64,000 nt of DNA from Pyxidicoccus parkwaysis (GCF_017301735.1 NZ_CP071090.1:1612001-1676000); one strand, 5' to 3'. Shown: positions 48,665 to 57,954, counted from the first letter of the stretch. Notes: generated by a model from the sequence alone, not told the origin. Made by a program: numbers and translations.

Positions 48665-49759
48665 TCAGACGGACGCGGGCTTGTTCTCGGAGTCGGCCGG
48701 AGCGGCGGGCTCGGAGGCGGGGGCCTCGGTCGGGGTGGCGGCGGGAGCCTGGGCGGCGGCGGCCTGGGCCTCGGTCTCGGCGCGAGCGCGGGCGGTCTCC
48801 TCGGTGCGCTGGTCGCTGGCGGCCATCTCCTCCGGCGTCAGCTCCGTGCGCTCGGCGAGCATGCCCGTCTTCTTCTCCAGGTCCTTGATGGCCCGGCGCA
48901 TCAGGTCGCGCTCCAGGAGCGTGCGGTTGAGGCGCTTCTCCAGCGCCTTGTACTTGTCCCGCATCAGGTCCAGGTCGCTCTTCGCCGTGGCGTAGACGCG
49001 CTGCTGCGTCTCGTTGCGGCCCTTCACCCGGCGCAGCTCCTTCTCCAGCTCCACCGCGCGCGAGCGCTCCTTGTTGGCCTGCTGCTCCAGGCGCTCCATC
49101 TTCTCGCGGTCCGCGTCGTTCAGCTCGCGGAAGCGGCGCTGTCCCTTGTCCTGCTGCGGCGCGGCCTCGGCGGCCGGAACCACCGTCACGGCGGCGGCCA
49201 CGACGGGCTCACCCTCCTTGGCGGGGGCGGAGATCTGCGGAGCGGCCGCGGGCGCCGGGGCGGGAGCGGCGGGTGCCGGCTGCGGGCGACGGCCGCGCGA
49301 CTCCGTCTCCGAGCGCAGGCGCTGGTTCTCGGACAGGGCGTGGGCCAGCTCCTCGCGGGTCCGCTCGAGCTGGATGGACGCGGCGCGCTCCACCTCGGCG
49401 CGGGCCTTGGCGAGGTCCTGCGAGCCCTTGTCGCCCTCCTTCTGCTCGAAGAGCTTGCGCTTGGTCTGCTTGAGCTGCTCCTTCACGTCCTGCAACTGGT
49501 TCCGCTGCTCGTCGAGCTCCTTCTGCTTCCGCTGGAGCTCCGCCTCCGCCTTCGCGCGCCGCTGGGACTCGGACTCGAGCTCGTTGCGGTTCGAGGGCGC
49601 GGAGGAAGAGGAGGACGGGAGCGCGGCGTTTTTCGAGCCGCCAAAGAGCAGGATGCCGAGCGTCACGGCAAACCCGATCGATACGAGGATGAGTGCAACC
49701 AGCACGGGGACGACCTCCACTGGGAGATGCAAAAAGCGGGGCAGCCTACCGTCAGACAT
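48665..49759 (-). CDS. Single-pass membrane coiled-coil protein
   Basis: A 364-residue protein starting at the ATG at 49759; the upstream extension has a poor composition. A membrane helix lies at about residues 15-40 (VVPVLVALILVSIGFAVTLG). Two charged coiled coils (about 60-155 and 215-310, rich in Glu, Lys, Arg, Gln) are separated and followed by Ala/Pro-rich linkers. The layout is a membrane anchor plus a long rod, like the envelope-spanning or divisome-associated proteins of myxobacteria. I recognise no specific family. Confidence 0.65.
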   Translation of the reverse strand: MSDGRLPRFLHLPVEVVPVLVALILVSIGFAVTLGILLFGGSKNAALPSSSSSAPSNRNELESESQRRAKAEAELQRKQKELDEQRNQLQDVKEQLKQTKRKLFEQKEGDKGSQDLAKARAEVERAASIQLERTREELAHALSENQRLRSETESRGRRPQPAPAAPAPAPAAAPQISAPAKEGEPVVAAAVTVVPAAEAAPQQDKGQRRFRELNDADREKMERLEQQANKERSRAVELEKELRRVKGRNETQQRVYATAKSDLDLMRDKYKALEKRLNRTLLERDLMRRAIKDLEKKTGMLAERTELTPEEMAASDQRTEETARARAETEAQAAAAQAPAATPTEAPASEPAAPADSENKPASV

Positions 49760-49922
49760 AGGCACGTCAAGGGTCCACTGCCGGACGGGGCTCCTGGCGG
49801 CCCTCCATGCCCTGCCTCGCGGCACTTTGCACGGGAGAAAGGCGACTCCGTCCGGGGGGCAGGGCCTCCTCCAGTCCTCGGTGGGCCGCGAGGCGGGCGG
49901 GCGCTGGGGTAGATAGACGGCC

Positions 49923-50747
49923 ATGCCTCACCTGGAGCTGCGCCCGAAGACGCACGTGTCGAGCTTCCGCAAGCTGTCCATCGGAAGCTGGGAGACGGCG
50001 TATGACCCCACGGTCTACGGCACGCTCACGGTGCGGATGGACCGGGCGGTGGCCTACATGGAGGCCTTCCAGGCGCGCACGGGTGTGCGGCTCACGGTGA
50101 CGCACCTGGTGATCAAGGCGCTAGCGGAGGCGCTGCGCCGCTGTCCCGATGCGAACGCGGTGCTCCGCTTCAGCCGCATCTACCTGCGCAACCGCGTCAC
50201 CGTGTCCGCGCTGGTGGCGAGGCCGGAGGGTAACGGGACGAGGCTCGTGCCCGTGCGAGTGGAGGACGCGGACAAGAAGGGGCTGCGCGAACTGGCGGCG
50301 GAGCTGGAAGCCGCGGTGCGAGCGGAGCCGGAGGCCCGGCGCGGGTGGCGGATGGTGGAGCGCGTGCCGTCGCCGCTGCTGCACCTCTTCACGCGGGTGG
50401 TGTCGTTCCTCGCGGTGACGCTGAACCTGGACATGAGCCGCTTCGGCCTGCCGAGGGACGCGTTCGGCGCGGCCGTCGTCACGGACGTGGGGATGCTGGG
50501 GCTGGACGTCGCGTATCTGCCGCTGGTGCCCTTCACTCGCGTGCCCGTGTTCCTCGCGCCCGGCGCGGTGCGCGAGACGGCGGTGGTGGAAGGCGAGCGC
50601 GTGGTGGTGGGGAAGGTGATGAGCGTGAATGCGTCCATCGACCACCGGTTCATCGACGGCTACCACGCGGGTGTGATTGCCAACACGGTGCGGGACATGC
50701 TCGAGGACCCGTTCACCGCCTTCGGACTGCCGGAGGCGGTGGAGTGA
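49923..50747 (+). CDS. Stand-alone 2-oxoacid dehydrogenase E2-type acyltransferase domain
   Basis: A 274-residue protein corresponding to only the catalytic domain of lipoate-dependent acyltransferases, with the active-site motif DHRFIDGYHAG near residue 240. The lipoyl domain and the E1/E3-binding domain are absent, and no E1 or E3 genes are near. It probably forms the usual trimer but must act on free acyl-CoA or an unlinked lipoyl partner, as chloramphenicol acetyltransferase-like relatives do. The start at the ATG at 49923 is natural (MPHLELRPKTHVSSFRKL). The exact acyl group is unknown. Confidence 0.82.
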   Translation: MPHLELRPKTHVSSFRKLSIGSWETAYDPTVYGTLTVRMDRAVAYMEAFQARTGVRLTVTHLVIKALAEALRRCPDANAVLRFSRIYLRNRVTVSALVARPEGNGTRLVPVRVEDADKKGLRELAAELEAAVRAEPEARRGWRMVERVPSPLLHLFTRVVSFLAVTLNLDMSRFGLPRDAFGAAVVTDVGMLGLDVAYLPLVPFTRVPVFLAPGAVRETAVVEGERVVVGKVMSVNASIDHRFIDGYHAGVIANTVRDMLEDPFTAFGLPEAVE

Positions 50748-50811
50748 CGGGTCGCTCGTGTCGGCACGCATTACCCCCGGCTGCGAGGACGACGCGCGCG
50801 GAAGCCACTCG

Positions 50812-51780
50812 CTAGTACGCGTACTCCCAGCCACCAGGGCCGCGAGCCTTGTAGCCACCCGCGCGGGCGCCCATCTCCCGCAGCCTGCGCACGCGCTCCG
50901 GAATCGGCGGGTGCGTGGAGAACAGCGACATGACTCCGCCATGGTGCAGCGGGTTGACGATGAACAAGTGCGATGTCGCAGGGGCCCTGTCGTAGGGCAT
51001 CGCCTCCACGCCGCGCTCCAGCTTGAGCAACGCGTCCGCCAGCGCATCCGGGTCGCCACTCAGCTCCGCGCCCGCGAGGTCCGCGCCGTACTCGCGCGAG
51101 CGGCTCACCGCCAGCTGCAACAGCGTGGCGGCAATGGGCGCCACCAGCAGCAGGCCAAGTTTGGCGAGCACATCCGCGATGCCACCGTCGTCGTCGTCAC
51201 TGCGCGACAGCATGGAACCACCGAACCAGAACAGCATCTGCGCCGCGTAGCTGATGACACCCGCGAGCGTCGCCGCCACCGTGCCGATGAGCGTGTCCCG
51301 GTTGCGCACGTGGCCGAGCTCGTGCGCCAGCACGCCCTCCAGCTCGCGCTGGTCGAGGATGTCCATCAACCCCGCCGTCACCGCCACCGCCGCGTGACTC
51401 GGATTGCGGCCGGTGGCGAACGCATTGGGCGTGCGCGTGGGTAGCAGGTACACCTTCGGCTTGGGCATGCCCGCGCGAGCCGCCAGGCGCTCAATCATCT
51501 GGTGCAGCCAGGGCGCCTGCTCGTAGGGCAGCGGCTGCGCGCCGTGGATGGCCAGCGCAATCCGGTCGCTGAACCAATATGAACCGAAGTTCATCACCAC
51601 CGCGAAGAGGCCCGCGTACATCAGGCCCTGCGCGCCGCCCAACTGCTCGCCGATGAGGAGCACGAGCGCCGTCAGCCCCGCGAGCAGCACCGTCGTCTTG
51701 AGGGCATTGCCGAGGCGGTGCCACCCACCACCGCCGAAACCTCCGCGCGAGGGATTGTGGGGACCGCTGTAAGCCGCCAT
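50812..51780 (-). CDS. htpX: HtpX-like M48 membrane zinc protease
   Basis: A 322-residue inner-membrane protease that degrades misfolded membrane proteins. It has two N-terminal membrane helices (about 28-47 and 52-72), the zinc site H153-E154-LG-H157 (LAHELGHVRNRD), two further helices at about 165-185 and 205-225, and the third ligand in SRSREYGAD. A Gly/Tyr-rich C-terminal tail (GGYKARGPGGWEYAY) is slightly unusual. AAGGAA precedes the ATG at 51780. It follows the DsrE gene on the same strand after 130 bases. Confidence 0.92.
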   Translation of the reverse strand: MAAYSGPHNPSRGGFGGGGWHRLGNALKTTVLLAGLTALVLLIGEQLGGAQGLMYAGLFAVVMNFGSYWFSDRIALAIHGAQPLPYEQAPWLHQMIERLAARAGMPKPKVYLLPTRTPNAFATGRNPSHAAVAVTAGLMDILDQRELEGVLAHELGHVRNRDTLIGTVAATLAGVISYAAQMLFWFGGSMLSRSDDDDGGIADVLAKLGLLLVAPIAATLLQLAVSRSREYGADLAGAELSGDPDALADALLKLERGVEAMPYDRAPATSHLFIVNPLHHGGVMSLFSTHPPIPERVRRLREMGARAGGYKARGPGGWEYAY

Positions 51781-51910
51781 GGCCGTCTCGTTCCTTTCGC
51801 CCGTCTCGGGGGCTTCAGAAACGTAAACAGGGTGGCGGGTGCGGCAACGAAAGCGGGCGGGCCCACCCGGGGGCCGGGCATGCCCGCGGCACGAGCGGGA
51901 CGCCGAGCGC

Positions 51911-52318
51911 TCAAAGATAGAAACGGTCCGTCGCGCCAGCCGTACGCTGGAGGATGGCACTCCAGCCCAGCCACACGTCGATGCCGCTCTTCTCCGCCGA
52001 GGCCTCTCCGCCGAGCGCGCCCAGCGAGCCCGTGCAGCCCGCCACGGTGCACAGCCCCGAATCCCGTAGGTGCTCCAAGAGAATGCGCAGCGTGGGCATG
52101 CCACGCGACTCGAAGCGGTCCGCCACGTCCTCGCGCCCCACGAAGTCCGGCTCGTCCAGCGCGTCTTTCAGGAAGCGTTCCAGTGCCCACCAGAAGAGGT
52201 ACACCTCCGCCTTCCGTCCGGAAGCGACAGCCGCCGCGGCGATGGAGAGCCCCTGGTGTACGCGGTCGTACTCACCGCTGTGCAGGAAGACGACCACCTT
52301 TGGCGCAGGTGTGCTCAC
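51911..52318 (-). CDS. DsrE family protein
   Basis: A 135-residue protein with the DsrE/DsrF-like fold: KVVVFLHSGEYDRVHQGLSIAAAAVASG, then AEVYLFWWALERFL, and a central CTVAGCTGSLG with two cysteines near the place of the family's active-site cysteine. The family includes sulfur-relay proteins and small peroxiredoxin-like proteins; without tusBC or dsr partners nearby, a sulfur-transfer role is only possible. A GTG start at 52318 with GAGG upstream is assigned. Confidence 0.78.
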   Translation of the reverse strand: MSTPAPKVVVFLHSGEYDRVHQGLSIAAAAVASGRKAEVYLFWWALERFLKDALDEPDFVGREDVADRFESRGMPTLRILLEHLRDSGLCTVAGCTGSLGALGGEASAEKSGIDVWLGWSAILQRTAGATDRFYL

Positions 52319-52483
52319 AGGGGCCTCATACCGTCCACAAGCGGGCCTCGTCCATTCGCGCTCACAGGGCGACCGCTCGGGGCCCTTTGTCTTGCGTCCC
52401 TGCCCCGGCGCTTGCTAGGAAACCCACGAGCATTCAGGCACTTACACGCTTCTCAAAGTTTCGGCGGACCGGATTCAAGCCCG

Positions 52484-53542
52484 ATGAGCGAGGACACCAC
52501 AGCCAGGCGCAAGGATGCCCATCTGGACCTTTGCGCGACGGGTGATGTGGAGCCCGGGCAGAACAGCACGCTGCTGGAGTGTGTCCGGCTGGTCCACTGC
52601 GCCATGCCGGAGATGGCGGTGGAAGACGTGGACCTGCGTACGCCCTTCCTCGGCAAGACGCTGAGCGCCCCGCTGCTCGTCACGGGCATGACGGGCGGCA
52701 CCGAGCGCGCCGGCACCGTCAACCGCGACCTCGCGAGGCTGGCCGAGCGCCATGGGCTCGCCTTCGGCGTGGGCAGCCAGCGAGCCATGGCGGAGGACGC
52801 CTCGCGCGCCGCGTCGTACCAGGTGCGGCAGGTGGCTCCCACGGTGGCGCTGCTGGGCAACATCGGTCTGTACCAGGCGGTGCGGCTGGGCGTGGACGGG
52901 GCGCGGCGGCTGATGGACGCCATTGGCGCGGACGGGCTGGCGCTGCACCTCAACGCGGGCCAGGAGCTCACGCAGCCGGAGGGCGACCGGGACTTCCGCG
53001 GCGGCTACGACGTGGTGGAGTCGCTGGTGCGCGCCTTCGGCGACCGGCTGATGGTGAAGGAGACGGGGTGCGGCATCGGCCCGGACGTGGCGCGGCGCCT
53101 GGCGGACCTGGGCGTGCGGAACATCGACGTGTCCGGTCTGGGCGGCACCTCGTGGGTGCGGGTGGAGCAGCTTCGCGCGAAGGGCATGCAGGCTGAGTTG
53201 GGCGCCGAGTTCAGCGCGTGGGGCATCCCCACGGCGGCGGCGCTGGCCACCGTGCGGCGGGCCGTGGGCCCGGACCTGCGACTGGTGGCAAGCGGAGGCA
53301 TCCGTACGGGGTTGGAAGCAGCCAAGGTGCTCGCGCTGGGCGCGGACCTGGCGGGCATGGCGCTGCCGTTGTTCCGCGCGCAGCAGGCCGGTGGATTCGA
53401 AGGGGCGGAGGCGGTGTTGGGCGTCATCCTCGCGGGGCTGCGCCAGGCGCTGGTCCTGACGGGGAGCAGAAGCTGCGCTGAACTGAGGCAGCGGCCCCGG
53501 GTGGTGACTGGAGAGTTGAAGGATTGGTTGGCGGCCCTGTAG
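52484..53542 (+). CDS. fni: Type 2 isopentenyl-diphosphate delta-isomerase
   Basis: The FMN- and NADPH-dependent enzyme that interconverts IPP and DMAPP. The 352-residue protein has the family's start (ARRKDAHLDLC), VTGMTGGTERAGTVN, FGVGSQRAMAED, LHLNAGQELTQPEGD (catalytic Gln and metal-binding Glu region), VKETGCGIG and SGGIRTGLEAAKVLALGAD of the TIM barrel's phosphate-binding end. It is the first gene of a five-gene plus-strand operon with all mevalonate enzymes after HMG-CoA synthase. The promoter should lie in 52319-52483, where I find no clear hexamers. Confidence 0.95.
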   Translation: MSEDTTARRKDAHLDLCATGDVEPGQNSTLLECVRLVHCAMPEMAVEDVDLRTPFLGKTLSAPLLVTGMTGGTERAGTVNRDLARLAERHGLAFGVGSQRAMAEDASRAASYQVRQVAPTVALLGNIGLYQAVRLGVDGARRLMDAIGADGLALHLNAGQELTQPEGDRDFRGGYDVVESLVRAFGDRLMVKETGCGIGPDVARRLADLGVRNIDVSGLGGTSWVRVEQLRAKGMQAELGAEFSAWGIPTAAALATVRRAVGPDLRLVASGGIRTGLEAAKVLALGADLAGMALPLFRAQQAGGFEGAEAVLGVILAGLRQALVLTGSRSCAELRQRPRVVTGELKDWLAAL

Positions 53543-53575
53543 TGCGGGTCTGCGCCGAAGTGGGGAAGGAAGAAC

Positions 53576-54904
53576 ATGTCTGAGACCGTGACGTCCCGGC
53601 TGGCCGGGTTCCACAAGCTGCCGATGGAGGAGCGCCTCGCGCAGCTCGCCCGGATGTTCCGCCTCACGCCCGAGGAACTGCAGCAGCTGCGCGGCAACGA
53701 GTCGCTGGAGCCCGTCCTCGCGAACCAGATGATTGAGAACGCGGTGGGCACCTTCTCCCTGCCGCTGGGCCTGGGCCTCAACATGCAGGTCAACGGGCGC
53801 GACTACCTGGTGCCCATGGCCGTGGAGGAGCCGTCCGTCGTGGCGGCCGTGTCCTTCGCCGCGAAGATTGTCCGCGAGGCGGGTGGCTTCACCGCCGAGG
53901 CCGACGACTCGATGATGATTGGCCAGGTGCAGGTGACGCGCTACGGCGACCCGACGGTGGCCTCCGAGCGCATCCTCGAGCACAAGGAGCAGATCCTCGC
54001 GCTGGCCAACAGCTTCCACCCGTCCATGGTGGCGCGCGGCGGTGGCGCCCGGGACGTGGAGGTGCGCGTGCTGCCGGCGCCGGAAGGCCCGCGCGGCGAG
54101 CCGCTGCTCGTCGTCCACATCCTCATCGACACGCAGGAGGCGATGGGGGCCAACCTCATCAACACCGTCGCCGAGGGCGTGGCACCGCTCATCGAGCAGA
54201 TTACGGGCGGCAAGGTGTACCTGCGAATCCTCTCCAACCTCGCGGACCGCCGGCTGGCGCGCGCCATGTGCCGCATCCCGCTGGCGCAGCTCGCGGACTT
54301 CAAGATGCCCGGCGAGGAGATTGCCGAGGGCATCGCCCAGGCCAGCCGCTTCGCCCAGGCCGACCCGTACCGCGCCGCCACGCACAACAAGGGCGTGATG
54401 AACGGCATCGACTCGGTGGCCATCGCCACGGGCCAGGACTGGCGCGCGATTGAGGCCGGCGCGCACGCGTTCGCCTGCCGCCGCGGGCAGTACCGTCCGC
54501 TCTCCACGTGGCATCTGGAGGAGGGCCACCTCGTGGGCCGGATTGAACTGCCCATGGCGCTGGGCACGGTGGGCGGTCCCATCAAGGTGCACCCGGGCGT
54601 GCAGATGTCGCTGAAGCTGATGCGCACCACCAGCGTGCGAGAGCTGGCCATGGTGTTCGCGGCGGTGGGGCTGGCGCAGAACTTCGCGGCGCTGCGGGCG
54701 CTGGGCAGCGTGGGCATCCAGAAGGGCCACATGGCGCTGCACGCGCGCTGCGTGGCGGTGACGGCGGGCGCTCGCGGCCACTGGGTGGAGAAGATTGCCA
54801 ACCTCCTGGTGAAGGCGGGGCACGTGAAGGTGGAGAAGGCCCGCGAGCTGCTGGCCAGCCTCCCGCCCGAGGACGCTCCGGCCCCCACCGGCACCAACGG
54901 CTGA
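53576..54904 (+). CDS. mvaA: Hydroxymethylglutaryl-CoA reductase, class II type
   Basis: Reduces HMG-CoA to mevalonate. At 442 residues without a membrane domain it is of the bacterial class II type. Catalytic residues are in place: Glu in MAVEEPSVVAA (E84/E85), Lys in HNKGVMNG, Asp in ATGQDWRA and His in QKGHMALHAR. The substrate motif ENAVGTFSLPLGL is near residue 55. GGAAGGAA lies at the ideal distance before the ATG. It begins 33 bases after fni and ends 4 bases before the mevalonate kinase gene. Confidence 0.96.
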   Translation: MSETVTSRLAGFHKLPMEERLAQLARMFRLTPEELQQLRGNESLEPVLANQMIENAVGTFSLPLGLGLNMQVNGRDYLVPMAVEEPSVVAAVSFAAKIVREAGGFTAEADDSMMIGQVQVTRYGDPTVASERILEHKEQILALANSFHPSMVARGGGARDVEVRVLPAPEGPRGEPLLVVHILIDTQEAMGANLINTVAEGVAPLIEQITGGKVYLRILSNLADRRLARAMCRIPLAQLADFKMPGEEIAEGIAQASRFAQADPYRAATHNKGVMNGIDSVAIATGQDWRAIEAGAHAFACRRGQYRPLSTWHLEEGHLVGRIELPMALGTVGGPIKVHPGVQMSLKLMRTTSVRELAMVFAAVGLAQNFAALRALGSVGIQKGHMALHARCVAVTAGARGHWVEKIANLLVKAGHVKVEKARELLASLPPEDAPAPTGTNG

Positions 54905-54908
54905 GCCC

Positions 54909-55841
54909 GTGGCCTCGAGCTCTCCACCGCTGTCGGCCTTCGGCGCCGGCAAGGTCATCCTGCTCGGCGAGCACAGCGTGGTGTACGGCCACCCGGCGCT
55001 GGCCGGGCCGCTGTCCCAGGGCGTGACGGCGCGCGGCGTGCCGGCGAAGCAGTGCCAGCTCGCACTGCCGCCGCACCTGAGCCGCCCCCAGCGCGCGCAG
55101 CTCACCGCGGCCTTCGCTCGCGCGGCGGAGGCCACCGGCTCGCCGCCGGTGAAGGTGTCGCTGGAGGCGGACCTGCCGCTGGCCGTGGGGCTGGGCAGCT
55201 CCGCCGCGCTGTCGGTGGCGTGCGCGCGCCTGCTCCTGAAGGCCTCCGGGAAGGAGCCCACGCCGAAGGACGCCGCGCGCGTGGCGTGGGCCATGGAGCA
55301 GGAGTTCCACGGCACTCCGTCCGGCGTGGACCACACCACCAGCGCGGAGGAGCAGCTCGTCCTCTACCGCCGCAAGCCGGGGACGACCGTCGGCAAGGGG
55401 CGCGTGGTGGACAGCCAGAAGCCGCTGCACGTGGTGGTGGCGCTGGCGGGCGAGCGCAGCCCGACGAAGGCGACGGTGGGCGCGCTGCGCGAGCGGCAGG
55501 CGCGGTGGTCCGGGCGGTACACGCGCCTCTTCACGGAGATTGGCCGCGTGGCCTCCGAGGGCGCGAAGGCGGTGGAGGCTGGAGATTTGGAGGCACTGGG
55601 TGACGCGATGAACGTCAACCAGGGCCTCCTGGCGGCGCTGGGGCTGTCGTCCCCGCCGCTGGAGGAGATGGTGTACCGGCTGCGGGAGCTGGGGGCGCTG
55701 GGCGCCAAGCTCACCGGGGCCGGCGGAGATGGTGGGGCCGTCATCGGCCTGTTCCTCGAACCCGGGCCGGCGGTGAAGCAGCTGACGCGGCTCGGCGTGC
55801 GCTGCTTCAGCAGCCAGCTCGCGGGTCCGCGAGCGGTGTGA
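54909..55841 (+). CDS. mvk: Mevalonate kinase
   Basis: GHMP kinase that phosphorylates mevalonate to 5-phosphomevalonate. The 310-residue protein starts at a GTG at 54909. It has the N-terminal GAGKVILLGEHSVVYG (K15 and substrate loop), the ATP-binding motif PLAVGLGSSAALSVA (about 90-104), the catalytic aspartate D141 in GTPSGVDHTTS, and the third GHMP motif KLTGAGGDGGAV. Its stop overlaps the next start (GTGA), indicating coupled translation. Confidence 0.94.
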   Translation: MASSSPPLSAFGAGKVILLGEHSVVYGHPALAGPLSQGVTARGVPAKQCQLALPPHLSRPQRAQLTAAFARAAEATGSPPVKVSLEADLPLAVGLGSSAALSVACARLLLKASGKEPTPKDAARVAWAMEQEFHGTPSGVDHTTSAEEQLVLYRRKPGTTVGKGRVVDSQKPLHVVVALAGERSPTKATVGALRERQARWSGRYTRLFTEIGRVASEGAKAVEAGDLEALGDAMNVNQGLLAALGLSSPPLEEMVYRLRELGALGAKLTGAGGDGGAVIGLFLEPGPAVKQLTRLGVRCFSSQLAGPRAV

Positions 55842-56836
55842 GTCCTGTCATGAAAGCGACTGCCCTGGCGCATCCGAACATCGCCCTGGTGAAGTACTGG
55901 GGGAAGCGGGACGAGGCGCTCATCCTGCCGCACCAGTCCAGCCTGTCCCTCACGCTGTCCCCGCTGTCGGTGACGACGACGGTGGAGTTCGGCGTGGGCC
56001 ACGACGCCGTGGAGCTCAACGGCCACACGGCCCGGGGCAGCGAGCGCGAGCGCGTGCTGCGCCTGCTGGAGCAGGTGCGCGCGGCGGCGAAGAAGGATCT
56101 GGGCCCGGCGAAGGTGGTGTCGCGCGGCGACTTCCCGATGGCGGCGGGGCTGGCGAGCAGCGCGGCGGGCTTCGCGGCGCTGGCGGTGGCGGGGCGCGCG
56201 GCGGCGGGGCTGCCGGCGGACCCGAGGGCTGCGAGCATCCTGGCGCGGATGGGAAGCGGCTCGGCGTGCCGCAGTGTGCAGGGCGGCTTCTGCGAGTGGC
56301 AGCGCGGCGAGCGCGCGGACGGCGAGGACAGCTTCGCGGTGCAGCGCTTCGACGCGGCCTGGTGGCCGGACCTGCGCATGGTGGTGGCGATTCTCGACCG
56401 CGGCGAGAAGGAGGTGAAGTCGCGGGACGGGATGAAGCATACCGTGGACACCAGCCCGTACTACCCGGCGTGGGTGCAGGACGCGGAGAAGGAGATTCCG
56501 CAGGCGCGCGAGCACATCGCCCGCCGTGACTTGCAGGCCCTGGGAGACTTGTGCGAGCGCAACGCGTGGCGGATGCACGCGACGAGCCTCGCGGCCAACC
56601 CGCCGCTCTGCTACCTGAACTCGGGGACGCTGGCGCTCATCCAGCACCTGCGCGAGCAGCGGAAGAAGGGCATCCCGGTCTGGTTTACCCTGGACGCGGG
56701 GCCCAACCCGGTGCTGCTGACGGACGCGGCGCACGAGGTGGCGGCCGAGGCGCTGGCCCGTGCGTGCGGCGCGCTGGAGGTGGTGCGGTGCGTGCCGGGT
56801 GGTGACGCGGAGCTGAAGCCGGAGCACCTGTTCTGA
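55838..56836 (+). CDS. mvaD: Diphosphomevalonate decarboxylase
   Basis: Converts mevalonate 5-diphosphate to IPP with ATP. The 332-residue protein contains NIALVKYWGKRD, the GHMP motif GLASSAAGFAAL (about 104-115), GSGSACRS of the phosphate site and the catalytic aspartate in FTLDAGPNPVLL. The start is taken as the GTG at 55838 overlapping the kinase stop (GTGA); an ATG four codons later at 55850 is equally possible. It ends with TGATG, a one-base overlap with the next gene. Confidence 0.95.
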   Translation: MSPVMKATALAHPNIALVKYWGKRDEALILPHQSSLSLTLSPLSVTTTVEFGVGHDAVELNGHTARGSERERVLRLLEQVRAAAKKDLGPAKVVSRGDFPMAAGLASSAAGFAALAVAGRAAAGLPADPRAASILARMGSGSACRSVQGGFCEWQRGERADGEDSFAVQRFDAAWWPDLRMVVAILDRGEKEVKSRDGMKHTVDTSPYYPAWVQDAEKEIPQAREHIARRDLQALGDLCERNAWRMHATSLAANPPLCYLNSGTLALIQHLREQRKKGIPVWFTLDAGPNPVLLTDAAHEVAAEALARACGALEVVRCVPGGDAELKPEHLF

Positions 56837-57915
56837 TGGAGCGCGCCCTCTCCGCGCCGGGGAAGCTGTTCGTTTCGGGGGAGTACGCCGTGCTGTGGGG
56901 CGGCGTGTCGCGCGTGGCCGCGGTGGCGCCTCGCACGGCGGCCTACGTGCGGCGGCGCAATGACTCGCGTGTGCACGTGTGCCTGGAGGAAGGGACGCTG
57001 GCCGGGAGCACCACGCCGCTGGGCGTGCGCTGGGACCGTGAGGTGTCCGCGGGCTTCTCCTTCGTGGCGCGAGCGCTGGACGAGGCGCTGCGTGCGCACG
57101 GCCGGGCGAGCCCGGGTTTCGACATCGCGGTGGCGCCGTCGGCGGTGGGCCCGAATGGACAGAAGCTGGGCATGGGCGGCAGCGCGTGCGCGACGGTGCT
57201 GGCGGCGGAGGGCGCGCGCTACGTGCTGGAGGAGCGCTACGACGCGCTGAAGCTCGCGCTGATGGCGCACGCGCTGGGGCAGGGCGGGAAGGGCAGCGGC
57301 GGCGACGTGGCGGCGAGCTTCGCGGGAGGCCTGCTGCGCTACCGGCGCTATGACGTGGCACCGCTGATTGAGTCGAGCAACGCGGGCCGGCTGAAGGCGG
57401 CGCTGGCGGAGTCACCCTCCGTGGACGTGTGGCGGCTCGCGGTGCCGCGCGTGGCCATGGCGTATGCCTTCACGGGCGAGAGCGCGTCCACGCGCGTGCT
57501 GATTGCGCAGGTGGAGGCGCGGCTGGAGGAGGCGGGCCGGCGCTCGTTCGTGGAGCGCTCGGATGCGCTGGGGCACGTGATTGAGGACGGCCTCGGCGGC
57601 GGGGACTTCCGCGCCTTCTCCGAGGCGGTGAAGGCGCAGCACGCGCTGCTGTTGGAGCTGGGCCCGTTGGAGACGGAAGGCATGCGCCGGGTGCTGGCGA
57701 TGGCGGCGGCCTATGGCTGCACGGGGAAGCTGTCCGGCGCGGGCGGTGGAGACGGGTGCATCCTCTTCGCCCCGGATGTGCAGGCGCGCGCGGAGCTGTG
57801 CAAGGGATTGGAGGCGCGCGGCTTCCATACCCTGACGTTGGATGCGGAGCCCGGCGTGCGTGGCGAGGCGCAGGTGGACACCCGGCTGCGCAACTGGGTG
57901 GACGCGCTCGGTTGA
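56836..57915 (+). CDS. Phosphomevalonate kinase
   Basis: A 359-residue GHMP kinase placed with the mevalonate enzymes. It has SAPGKLFVSGEYAVLWGG at the start, KLGMGGSACATVLAA (about 110-124) as the ATP motif, GQGGKGSGGDVAASFAGG (typical of phosphomevalonate kinases) and LSGAGGGDGCI as motif 3. Together with mevalonate kinase and the decarboxylase it completes the classical phosphorylation series. The ATG at 56836 shares a base with the mvaD stop. The operon ends in a hairpin 6 bases after the stop. Confidence 0.93.
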   Translation: MERALSAPGKLFVSGEYAVLWGGVSRVAAVAPRTAAYVRRRNDSRVHVCLEEGTLAGSTTPLGVRWDREVSAGFSFVARALDEALRAHGRASPGFDIAVAPSAVGPNGQKLGMGGSACATVLAAEGARYVLEERYDALKLALMAHALGQGGKGSGGDVAASFAGGLLRYRRYDVAPLIESSNAGRLKAALAESPSVDVWRLAVPRVAMAYAFTGESASTRVLIAQVEARLEEAGRRSFVERSDALGHVIEDGLGGGDFRAFSEAVKAQHALLLELGPLETEGMRRVLAMAAAYGCTGKLSGAGGGDGCILFAPDVQARAELCKGLEARGFHTLTLDAEPGVRGEAQVDTRLRNWVDALG

Positions 57916-57921
57916 ATGACG

Positions 57922-57954
57922 CACGGGCGGAGCGCTCCTGCTGCTCCGCCCGTG
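57922..57954. terminator. Bidirectional hairpin between convergent operons
   Basis: A perfect 12-bp stem (CACGGGCGGAGC / GCTCCGCCCGTG, 9-base loop) lies 6 bases after the phosphomevalonate kinase stop and 12 bases beyond the stop of the minus-strand lipoprotein gene. There is no T tract on either side, but the location fits a shared terminator. Confidence 0.7.

Noticed and set aside
51860-51900. A GC-rich palindrome (GGGCATGCCC) after the DsrE gene as a terminator
   Set aside because: The stem is short and partly self-complementary by composition, with no T tract, so I did not list it as a feature.
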